From the NCBI RefSeq assembly GCF_003382565.3, contig NZ_CP086253.1:3472001-3536000 (forward strand): 64,000 nt of DNA, read 5' to 3'. The notes under the pieces were generated by a model, which made no database searches, had not been told where the DNA came from, and was given only the letters and a program-made list of their open reading frames with translations. Positions 8,295-15,352 of the stretch are shown piece by piece. How positions within the stretch are numbered: the first letter of the stretch is position 1; the number at the start of each line of letters is the position of its first letter. The translations under genes were made by a program, and so were the position numbers. This DNA is from Pectobacterium aquaticum (lineage in GTDB: Bacteria; Pseudomonadota; Gammaproteobacteria; Enterobacterales; Enterobacteriaceae).

Positions 8295-9824
8295 ATGAAA
8301 CGCTTCAGAAAAAGTGTACTCGCAACGCTCTGCCTCTCGATGATGAGCTGGTCTACCGCACAGGCGGCGGATGCGGCAACGCCGGAAATCCCGAAAAGCG
8401 CCGATATCGTGATTATCGGCGCGGGTGCGGCGGGCACCTCGGCAACCATGGCCTCCGCAGAGAAAGGAGCGAAAATCGTCTTACTGGAAAAACAACCGAT
8501 TGTCGGCGGCACGGGTAACTTTGCCGAAGGCATCTTCGCCGCCAACAGCAGTATGCAGAAGCGTCAGGGGATTGTGGTCACGCCGGATATGGCCTTTAAA
8601 ACCATCATGGAATACAGCCACTGGATGGCCAATCCCTTTGTGGTTCGTGCTTTCGTCAACCGTTCTGCAGACACGATTGAATGGGTGAAATCGAAAGGCA
8701 TCAAGTTTGAATATATCGGCCCCGGCGGCCCTGGCGGTATGCTGACCTGGCATGTGATCGACGGCCCCGGCCACGGACGCCACTTGATCAAGACATTCCA
8801 CGAGCAGTTTAAAACGATGGATGTCACCACGCTGGTGAAGACGGCGGGTAAAGATCTGATCGTGAAAGACGGCAAAGTCACGGGCGTCGTCGCACAGGAT
8901 AGCGAAGGCAACACCTTCCAGATCGACGCCAAGGCCGTCATCATCGCGACCGGCGGCTATGCCAACAATAAAGAGATGCTGCAAAAATACGCCGCCTTCC
9001 CCGATACCATTATGGTCGGCAACGTCGGTAAAGACGGCGACGGGATTAATATGGCCTGGAAGGCCGGTGCCAAACCGGACGGCTTGGGTCTCCTGCAAGC
9101 CTATCGCCCAGGCCTGCCAGACTACGCGCCGAACTCTCACCTGTTGGCTGCCGCACGTCAGCCTTATCTGTGGGTTGACCAACACGGCCGCCGCTTTACC
9201 GATGAATCCAACGTCATTATCTGGCCACACTCCGGCAATGCGCTGTCCAAAGCGGGCGGCATCATGTACTCCATTTTCGACGAAACCTCCCGTAAGCATT
9301 ACGTCGAAGACGGCATTGATGTGCCGATTGGTGAATGGGTAATCGCCAATACCAAGCTGACTAAATTTGATAGCGAATTTACCAAGGAAAGTCAGAAAAA
9401 TCGCGGCTTCGTCTTCAAATCTGCCACCATTGACGGGCTGGCCAAAGAGATGGGCGTTGATGCCAGCGTGCTGAAGAATACGCTGGAAGAAAACAACAAA
9501 TTTGCGACGCAAAAGCGGGATGAGGTGTTCAACAAAAACATGGATTACCTGCGTCCGGTAAAAACCGGCCCGTTCTATGCGGTGAGAATGCAGCCCGCCG
9601 CGCTGGGCACGTTAGGCGGCGTGAAGATTGACGAGAAAATGCAGGCGATAGATAAATCCGGCGAGGTCATTCCGGGTCTGTACGTCACGGGTAATGATGC
9701 TGCTGGCATGTATGGCGACACCTATGACCTGCTGTTAGGCGGTGGCACGTTTGGCTTTGCACTCAACTCCGGCCGTATTGCGGCAGAAAGCGCCCTCGAT
9801 TATATGAAGTTCAGCAAGAAATAA
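8295..9824 (+). CDS. periplasmic FAD-dependent reductase, flavocytochrome c/fumarate-reductase-like
   Basis: Exported flavoprotein of 509 aa. A Sec signal peptide (to about residue 26, TAQAADA) precedes an FAD_binding_2 domain: dinucleotide fold IVIIGAGAAGTSA near residue 37, IATGGYANN at about 218, and the FAD-contacting C-terminal segment VIPGLYVTGN. In overall shape it is a fumarate/urocanate reductase catalytic subunit without its own haem or FMN domain. By-eye comparison with remembered Shewanella FccA suggests that the catalytic arginine after the GRRF segment is replaced by hydrophobic residues, the histidine before the LGGV segment by Gly/Thr, and the GANR arginine region by TYDLLLGGG. 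A dicarboxylate substrate is therefore unlikely. The ending TYDLLLGGGTFGFAL recalls ketosteroid-dehydrogenase-like members. Last gene of the operon. Confidence 0.85.
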   Translation: MKRFRKSVLATLCLSMMSWSTAQAADAATPEIPKSADIVIIGAGAAGTSATMASAEKGAKIVLLEKQPIVGGTGNFAEGIFAANSSMQKRQGIVVTPDMAFKTIMEYSHWMANPFVVRAFVNRSADTIEWVKSKGIKFEYIGPGGPGGMLTWHVIDGPGHGRHLIKTFHEQFKTMDVTTLVKTAGKDLIVKDGKVTGVVAQDSEGNTFQIDAKAVIIATGGYANNKEMLQKYAAFPDTIMVGNVGKDGDGINMAWKAGAKPDGLGLLQAYRPGLPDYAPNSHLLAAARQPYLWVDQHGRRFTDESNVIIWPHSGNALSKAGGIMYSIFDETSRKHYVEDGIDVPIGEWVIANTKLTKFDSEFTKESQKNRGFVFKSATIDGLAKEMGVDASVLKNTLEENNKFATQKRDEVFNKNMDYLRPVKTGPFYAVRMQPAALGTLGGVKIDEKMQAIDKSGEVIPGLYVTGNDAAGMYGDTYDLLLGGGTFGFALNSGRIAAESALDYMKFSKK

Positions 9825-9844
9825 GCGCCAGCGCTTAAGCCTGA

Positions 9845-9929
9845 TGCCGATCGTTTGAGCATTGAGATACACGGGGCAACTACAGGGGTGAGGCCTCCCT
9901 ACGGGAACCTCCCCCTGTGTTTCCCCTAA
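9845..9929 (+). repeat. palindromic intergenic repeat family 1, copy A
   Basis: An ~85 bp element starting CCGATCGTTTGAG, then GAGATACACGGGG, and folding through GTGAGG/CCTC and TCCC/GGGA around a short loop to end in TTCCCC. Two further copies are at 57629-57713 and, inverted, 59146-59230. It lies directly after the flavoprotein gene and may act as a transcript 3' end. Confidence 0.75.
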
Positions 9930-9954
9930 CAGCGGGCTTAAATGACCAGCATGA

Positions 9955-10086
9955 TTAAGACAGCTTGTAGTGCTCAATACAGGCTGGCACTCCTCTTATC
10001 CCGCTTCCGCACAGGATAACTGTGCCCGGCGCCAGCGTTTCCGTCCAGCGACGCGGCGCTTCATCGGCAAATAAATCAAAATTCAC
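9955..10086 (-). pseudogene. alkB: alkB remnant (5' fragment only)
   Basis: The minus strand from the GTG at 10086 reads MNFDLFADEAPRRW...LAPGTVIL, which matches the N-terminus of AlkB, the 2-oxoglutarate/Fe(II)-dependent DNA alkylation repair dioxygenase (E. coli MLDLFADAEPW...AAGAVIL). Homology stops after about 25 codons. The next ~18 codons are unrelated and end at a TAA at 9955, so the catalytic HxD...H core is missing. It directly follows the ada remnant, preserving the ada-alkB order of other enterobacteria. Confidence 0.6.
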
Positions 10087-10115
10087 GATAACGACTCCCC
10101 TCGCGGATGCGCAGC

Positions 10116-10211
10116 TTATTCTTTCTCCAACTGCTCTTTCTCCAACAGGGCGCGTTTACGCACGATGCCCCAGCGCGAGTCAACATCCTGAAACAGCGTA
10201 TCGTTAAGCAT
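10116..10211 (-). pseudogene. ada: ada remnant with internal deletion
   Basis: A 31-codon ORF whose first half (MLNDTLFQDVDSRW) resembles the start of Ada, the methylphosphotriester/O6-methylguanine repair regulator. Its second half (RWGIVRKRALLEKE) resembles the very C-terminus of Ada (SGYRWGVSRKAQLL in E. coli). The simplest reading is a deletion of nearly the whole gene between two RW-coding spots. It is followed by a truncated alkB. Too short to be functional. Confidence 0.5.
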
Positions 10212-10457
10212 CGTATGCACCTCAACCTCATTCCAATCTCAGTATGGCTGCCCGTCTTGATACGACTAAAAGCCACGCCATGCGTTAACGCTAAACCTGC
10301 GCCACCTTACGCACACGTCCCACTCTTGCTTTTTCATTCGGATCGCCCCGATGTTGATATTTCCGTCGACATTATTGGTTACTTTTCAAACAAATATGTC
10401 ATGCAAATAAATGGTACACAGTGAGACTCCGTTTTTTCTCTACAATCAGGGGGCAAC

Positions 10458-11237
10458 ATGAGCGGAAGTAAAGTTCACTGGAATGGCGGTTTGCATGATG
10501 ATGCGGTGCAAATTATGTCACGCGGCGGGGGAATCATCGTTTCTCCAACCAAGGTGGGTTATATCATCATGGCTTCAGATAAAGCAGGGCTGGAGCGCAA
10601 ATTTGACGCCAAACAGCGCAACCGAAACAAGCCGGGTGTAGTGCTGTGTGGCTCCATTGACCAGTTGAAAGTGCTGGCACAGTTGAATCCAGAAATCGAA
10701 CAGTTATATCAGCGCCATTGGGACGCCGACGTGCTGCTGGGCTGCATCCTTCCCTGGCACGACAGTGCATTAGCGCGTATCCCCAAAGATGGCTCGAAAG
10801 CGCTGATGATGGACGATCGCAAAACCAGCTGTTTCGTGATTAAATTCGGTAAACCGAGCGAAATCCTCACGCAGGCGCTGTGGGAAGAGTATGGAAAATT
10901 AACCTTTGCCAGTTCAGCTAACCCGTCAGGTAAAGGCAACCGAGGCGAGGTGGAGGGGATCGGTGAACGTATTAGTGCCTTTGCCGATCTGATTATCGAA
11001 GCCGACGATTACGTGAAATCTATCCAGCCAAATAAGTCCCATGACACACGCTACGAGCAAGGCGTGATGGTGTCGATGGTGGATACAGAAGGTCAACTGG
11101 TGCCGGAACAAAAAGGGAGGCGGAACGTGTACCCGTGCCCGACGCTGATACGCAAGGGGCTGGATGTGGACAAGGTGATGTCGCTACTGTCTGATACCTT
11201 CACCACCTGGGACTATCGGCACGGCGATTATTATTAG
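10458..11237 (+). CDS. YrdC/Sua5-domain protein
   Basis: Protein of 259 aa with the YrdC/YciO/Sua5 fold, the family that makes threonylcarbamoyl-AMP for the tRNA t6A modification. Diagnostic segments are present: SPTKVGYI in place of the YPTDTVYGL strand, a basic KQRNRNKPGVV segment corresponding to KxR...KP, and SSANPSGKGNRGE near residue 155. The altered first motif and the extra C-terminal ~60 residues set it apart from housekeeping TsaC, so it is more likely a paralogue of unknown role (YciO-like) than the essential enzyme. It stands alone; the SD is the G-run just before the ATG. The stretch 10212-10457 upstream has no gene that I can support. Confidence 0.75.
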   Translation: MSGSKVHWNGGLHDDAVQIMSRGGGIIVSPTKVGYIIMASDKAGLERKFDAKQRNRNKPGVVLCGSIDQLKVLAQLNPEIEQLYQRHWDADVLLGCILPWHDSALARIPKDGSKALMMDDRKTSCFVIKFGKPSEILTQALWEEYGKLTFASSANPSGKGNRGEVEGIGERISAFADLIIEADDYVKSIQPNKSHDTRYEQGVMVSMVDTEGQLVPEQKGRRNVYPCPTLIRKGLDVDKVMSLLSDTFTTWDYRHGDYY

Positions 11238-11335
11238 CACGTAACAGCGGCATAGCCTGCCGCTGAAATAGCCCTTCCTACATGGCGCGCTATGCGGCAA
11301 TCTCCTATGCTCGTTTTCTGTCCTTTGCGTTCTCA

Positions 11336-11455
11336 TTACGGAAGCCGTTTATGCCATCCCATCTGCCAGCAGATTTCACGCAGCGCGCCAAAACTCATCT
11401 CAGCGCTATCAATACGCGCTGGGCCTACAATGTCAGCCTTATCGTACGGTGGCAT
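11336..11455 (-). other. short ORF or gene remnant, unrecognised
   Basis: A 39-codon minus-strand ORF begins at ATG 11455 (MPPYDKADIVGPARID...) and ends at TAA 11336. Its composition looks protein-like, but there is no clear SD and an in-frame stop lies a little upstream, so it may be the tail of a decayed gene. A plus-strand ORF overlaps it. The rest of the 318 bp between the YrdC-family gene and the PACE gene shows nothing else. Confidence 0.2.
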
Positions 11456-11555
11456 CCTGGTATTTATGGCGAGCGCTTGAGCTACCGGCGTATCAGAGCG
11501 TTAAGCTGACACACCGGTAACGCAGAGTTAACACAGGCAAATTAACGTAGACGAA

Positions 11556-12026
11556 TTAGCGCAGACGAGAACTGGCTGAGACCTGCTGAGCGTGATGGCG
11601 GCGGTTCACAATGCGTTCCCGCAGCGTATCGTAGGCCCAGTTATACACCACGGTGTACGGCAGGAAGAACAGGAAGAAGCCGATCTCCACCATCAGCGCC
11701 TGCCACAGCGTGACGTTCAGCATCCACGCCGCCAGCGGCAGACCAATCAGGATAAAGCCGCCTTCAAACCCCAGCGCGTGAGCAATACGAACCGGCAGCC
11801 GACGCTTAACGCGATCCACCGGCCATAGGCGATCGAATATCGAGTTGTAGATCATATTCCAGATCATCGCGACGCTGGAGAGCATAATTGCCAGTGCGCC
11901 CATATCGAAGAGCGGCTTATTCAGCAGCCAGGCACCCGCTGGCGCACAGATCGTCAACGCGATGAGCTCAAAGCCCATCGCATGGTACACACGCTCACGT
12001 AAGGTTTTACTGGTTTTGTTCTGCAT
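11556..12026 (-). CDS. PACE-family multidrug/biocide efflux protein
   Basis: Small membrane protein of 156 aa with four hydrophobic helices arranged as two tandem bacterial transmembrane pair (BTP) domains. Each repeat has the family pattern: RVYHAMGFELIAL...WNMIYNSIFD in the first, RIAHALGFEGGFI...YTVVYNWAYD in the second. This matches the PACE family (AceI type), which exports chlorhexidine and short diamines by proton exchange at the inner membrane. It is divergent from a LysR gene 139 bp away, as aceI is from aceR. The native substrate is not shown. Confidence 0.88.
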   Translation of the reverse strand: MQNKTSKTLRERVYHAMGFELIALTICAPAGAWLLNKPLFDMGALAIMLSSVAMIWNMIYNSIFDRLWPVDRVKRRLPVRIAHALGFEGGFILIGLPLAAWMLNVTLWQALMVEIGFFLFFLPYTVVYNWAYDTLRERIVNRRHHAQQVSASSRLR

Positions 12027-12165
12027 AACACATTCACTTTATTTATTGCGAGTTACGGGTCAATTTTCGCCATGACCATGGATGGCATCGTATTACAGCC
12101 TTATTTTCATCGTATAAGGTGGTAGAGTACAGTTAGATTCCATCGATAAAAACGATAGAGACACA

Positions 12166-13044
12166 ATGCGATATTCACCGGAATCCCTGCTGGCTTTTGT
12201 TACCACCGTTGATGCGGGCTCGTTTTCCGCCGCCGCACGACGCTTGCATAAAAGCCAGTCCACGATCAGCGCGGCCATCGCTAATCTGGAAGCCGATCTG
12301 GGGCTGACGCTGTTTGATCGCTCCAGTCACCAGCCGGTGCTCACGCTGGCGGGCAGAAAAGTGCTTTCCCACGTACAGGCGATCTTATCCGCCAGCGAAG
12401 AGCTGGATGAGTTGGCGATTCGCCTAGCCGACCATATCGAACCCCGCCTGACGTTTGTGTTGTCCGATATCTGGCAAGCAACCCACTACGAACCCGTGCT
12501 TCAGCGTTTCGCCCATCACTTTCCCGATATTGAATTTGAATGCCTGATTGCGGAAGGCGATGACGTGATCGATCTGCTGCAAACAAACCGTGCGCATGTC
12601 GGGTTACTACGCGCCCAAACGGATTACCCGCCCGATATTGCCGCCGCGCGTTTGCAGGTTAAGACCGAAATGGCCATCTTTGTGTCGGCAGCGCACCCGC
12701 TCGCAACGGAAAAAACCGTGACGCGCAGCCAGCTAGCGACAGTCCGCCAGCTCTATCTCAATACCTATAAACGCAGCGATCGGCTGCAACCGGAAGGGAT
12801 CGTCTGGTCTGCGCCGTCTTATCTTATGCTGTTGGAAATGGCACAGCAGGGGCACGGTTGGAGCATTCTGCCACGCTGGCTGGTGGCGCAATATGACCAG
12901 CGGAAACTGGTGGAGCTGCCTGTCGCAGGCTGGCCGCAGTGGATCGACGTAGACGTTGTCTGGTCCAAACCCCATCCGCCCGGCCCTGCTGGGCTGTGGA
13001 TGATCGACAATCTCCTTGCCCAACAAGAGACTACGCCGCCATAA
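12166..13044 (+). CDS. LysR-family regulator adjacent to the PACE gene
   Basis: LysR-type regulator of 292 aa with an N-terminal winged HTH (residues 3-60, GSFSAAARRLHKSQSTIS) and a C-terminal effector-binding domain. It is divergently transcribed from the PACE efflux gene, so it probably activates that gene and itself in response to an efflux substrate, as AceR does. The 139 bp intergenic region would hold the shared operator; a small dyad is visible around CATCGATAAAAACGATAG just before the start. Confidence 0.85.
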   Translation: MRYSPESLLAFVTTVDAGSFSAAARRLHKSQSTISAAIANLEADLGLTLFDRSSHQPVLTLAGRKVLSHVQAILSASEELDELAIRLADHIEPRLTFVLSDIWQATHYEPVLQRFAHHFPDIEFECLIAEGDDVIDLLQTNRAHVGLLRAQTDYPPDIAAARLQVKTEMAIFVSAAHPLATEKTVTRSQLATVRQLYLNTYKRSDRLQPEGIVWSAPSYLMLLEMAQQGHGWSILPRWLVAQYDQRKLVELPVAGWPQWIDVDVVWSKPHPPGPAGLWMIDNLLAQQETTPP

Positions 13045-13350
13045 CTCCGTCACTGGATTGGCAACATTATATCAGTCATCACATCGACCACCGCACCGTG
13101 GCTTTTGTGATCGGTCTGTTTTTTCATGAAGCGATAAAAAGCCAATAACGGTTTCTTTATATCGCCAACGAATAACATTAAAGATTAAATGGTTATTGTT
13201 TTTAATTTCACCATTTACTTTACTTAATTAAGCCAATTGAAAGAGGAATATTTTCACGTTAAATCGCGTGCCGTTTCCCGTGGCGTCCGCACACAGGAAA
13301 CCTATGCCATGTCGCCGTTCCACGTGTCTGCTACGGGGAAAAAATAACAC

Positions 13351-13427
13351 GCACATCATTATTATTGTGATGTACCAAAGTAGTACTTCCCGACAAAAAA
13401 CCATACTATTATGGTGATTACTACTTT
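13351..13427 (+). other. nested inverted repeats in the fumA leader
   Basis: In the 491 bp before fumA, AAAGTAGTA (13377-13385) and TACTACTTT (13419-13427) are perfect inverted copies enclosing a smaller CCAT/ATGG dyad. A third dyad, ACATCA/TGATGT, lies at about 13352-13373. They could be regulator sites or leader-RNA structure for fumA, which is oxygen- and iron-controlled in relatives. No other gene is seen in 13045-13535. Confidence 0.3.
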
Positions 13428-13535
13428 TGTATTCGAGACATCCCTGTAGTGCTGCGGTAATACGCCTTAATAATAAGATGCTGAATCCTATAAGGTGAAA
13501 ATTTACTAATTGATGCAATTGCAAGTGAGAAAAAA

Positions 13536-15179
13536 ATGTCGAATAAACCCTTCTATTACCAAGATCCTTTTCCACTCAGTAAAGATGATACCGAATATCG
13601 CCTGTTGAGCAGCGACTTTGTCTCTGTCGCACAGTTTGAAGGTCAGGACATCCTGAAGATCGAGCCAGCCGCATTGACCCTTCTGGCACAGCAAGCCTTC
13701 CACGATGCTTCTTTCATGCTCCGCCCCGCTCACCAGCAACAAGTTGCCGATATTCTTCACGACCCCGAAGCCAGCGAAAACGATAAATACGTTGCCCTGC
13801 AATTCCTGCGCAACTCAGAAATTTCCGCCAAAGGCATCCTGCCGACCTGTCAGGATACCGGTACGGCGATCATCGTCGGTAAAAAAGGCCAGAACGTCTG
13901 GACTGGCGGTAACGATGCCGAAGCGCTGTCCAAAGGCGTGTACAACACGTTCATTGAAGACAACCTGCGCTATTCGCAAAACGCCGCGCTGGATATGTAC
14001 CAAGAGGTCAACACTGGCACCAACCTGCCCGCGCAGATTGACCTCTACAGTACCGAAGGCGAAGACTATAAATTCCTGTTCGTCACCAAAGGCGGCGGTT
14101 CAGCCAACAAGACGTATCTGTATCAGGAAACCAAAGCGCTGCTGACGCCGGGTAAGCTGAAAAGCTTCCTGATCGAGAAAATGCGCTCGCTGGGCACCGC
14201 GGCCTGTCCGCCGTACCATATCGCGTTTGTGATTGGCGGCACCTCGGCAGAAACCACGCTGAAAACCGTTAAGCTGGCGTCGACCAAGTACTACGACGAA
14301 CTGCCGACCGAAGGCAACGAGCACGGTCAGGCGTTCCGCGATGTCGCGCTGGAGCAAGAGATTCTGGAAGCCGCGCGCGATCTGGGTCTGGGCGCACAGT
14401 TTGGCGGGAAATACTTTGCACACGACGTGCGAATTATCCGCCTGCCGCGCCACGGCGCCTCTTGCCCCGTCGGTATGGGCGTGTCCTGTTCCGCTGACCG
14501 TAACATCAAAGGCAAGATCAACCGCAAGGGCGTCTGGCTGGAGCAGTTAGAGCAGAATCCGGGGAAATATATCCCTGAACACCTGCGTGAAACGGGCGAA
14601 GGCGATGCGATTAAAATCGACCTGAACCGTCCGATGGCCGAGATTCTGAAAACGCTGTCGCAGTATCCGGTATCCACCCGTCTTTCCCTGACAGGCACCA
14701 TCATCGTGGGTCGTGACATTGCTCACGCCAAGTTGAAGGAACGTTTGGATAACGGAGAAGGCCTGCCGCAGTACATCAAAGATCACCCGATCTACTACGC
14801 AGGCCCGGCGAAAACGCCAGAAGGCTACCCGTCCGGCTCGTTAGGCCCAACCACCGCTGGCCGTATGGATTCCTACGTTGATTTATTGCAGGCCAACGGC
14901 GGCAGCATGATCATGCTGGCGAAAGGCAACCGCAGCCAGCAGGTGACCGACGCGTGCCATAAACACGGCGGCTTCTACCTCGGCAGCATCGGCGGCCCGG
15001 CAGCGATTCTGGCGCAGAACAGCATCAAGAGCCTGACCTGCGTGGAATACCCTGAACTGGGTATGGAAGCTATCTGGAAAATCGAAGTCGAAGATTTCCC
15101 AGCCTTTATTCTGGTCGATGATAAAGGCAACGATTTCTTCCAGGTGATTCAGAGCGCCAAGTGCGTGAAGTGCGGTTAA
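13536..15179 (+). CDS. fumA: class I (Fe-S) fumarate hydratase
   Basis: Fumarase of the iron-sulfur class I type (FumA/FumB), 547 aa, the usual length. It interconverts fumarate and L-malate in the cytoplasm. The N-terminal alpha domain and C-terminal beta domain are both present. Cysteines that ligate the [4Fe-4S] cluster lie in LPTCQDTGT, SCPVGMGVSCS and surroundings, and a KCVKCG tail closes the protein. Whether it is the aerobic FumA or anaerobic FumB form cannot be told from sequence. The last ~240 coding bases and the downstream terminator region are repeated at 17848-18263. The gene itself is intact. Confidence 0.93.
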   Translation: MSNKPFYYQDPFPLSKDDTEYRLLSSDFVSVAQFEGQDILKIEPAALTLLAQQAFHDASFMLRPAHQQQVADILHDPEASENDKYVALQFLRNSEISAKGILPTCQDTGTAIIVGKKGQNVWTGGNDAEALSKGVYNTFIEDNLRYSQNAALDMYQEVNTGTNLPAQIDLYSTEGEDYKFLFVTKGGGSANKTYLYQETKALLTPGKLKSFLIEKMRSLGTAACPPYHIAFVIGGTSAETTLKTVKLASTKYYDELPTEGNEHGQAFRDVALEQEILEAARDLGLGAQFGGKYFAHDVRIIRLPRHGASCPVGMGVSCSADRNIKGKINRKGVWLEQLEQNPGKYIPEHLRETGEGDAIKIDLNRPMAEILKTLSQYPVSTRLSLTGTIIVGRDIAHAKLKERLDNGEGLPQYIKDHPIYYAGPAKTPEGYPSGSLGPTTAGRMDSYVDLLQANGGSMIMLAKGNRSQQVTDACHKHGGFYLGSIGGPAAILAQNSIKSLTCVEYPELGMEAIWKIEVEDFPAFILVDDKGNDFFQVIQSAKCVKCG

Positions 15180-15352
15180 GGAAGCCCTACGGCGGTTAGA
15201 AGTTAGGCGATATTTCGTGTGCGATAACAATCGGTATTTTCATGCAGATTCTCTGCACGCACCCGACAAGGAGCAGCCAATCGCCGCTGCTCCTTGACCT
15301 CAGGCTTTTTGGCGGAACGGGGTCGCTACGCGATACCTTCACCGCCAGAGGC
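14937..15352 (+). repeat. 416-bp direct repeat, copy 1 (fumA 3' end and downstream)
   Basis: The last 243 nt of fumA plus 173 nt downstream recur at 17848-18263 with an exact offset of 2911 bp and no gaps. The two copies differ at about six positions, all in the first ~150 nt, and are identical over the rest. The repeat stops exactly at the left end of the IS256-family element. Confidence 0.92.
15268..15297 (+). terminator. hairpin after fumA
   Basis: AAGGAGCAGC (15268-15277) pairs perfectly with GCTGCTCCTT (15286-15295). There is no strong T-run, so it may be a transcript-stabilising end or a weak terminator. A second copy exists at 18179-18206. Confidence 0.55.

Noticed and set aside
8481..9512. 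343-codon minus-strand ORF
   Set aside because: It is the antisense shadow of the flavoprotein gene, which has a signal peptide, FAD motifs and operon context on the plus strand.
11282..11509. 75-codon plus-strand ORF after the YrdC-family gene
   Set aside because: No SD, no recognised motif, and overlapping open frames on both strands; only the minus-strand 39-codon ORF was kept as a weak remnant.
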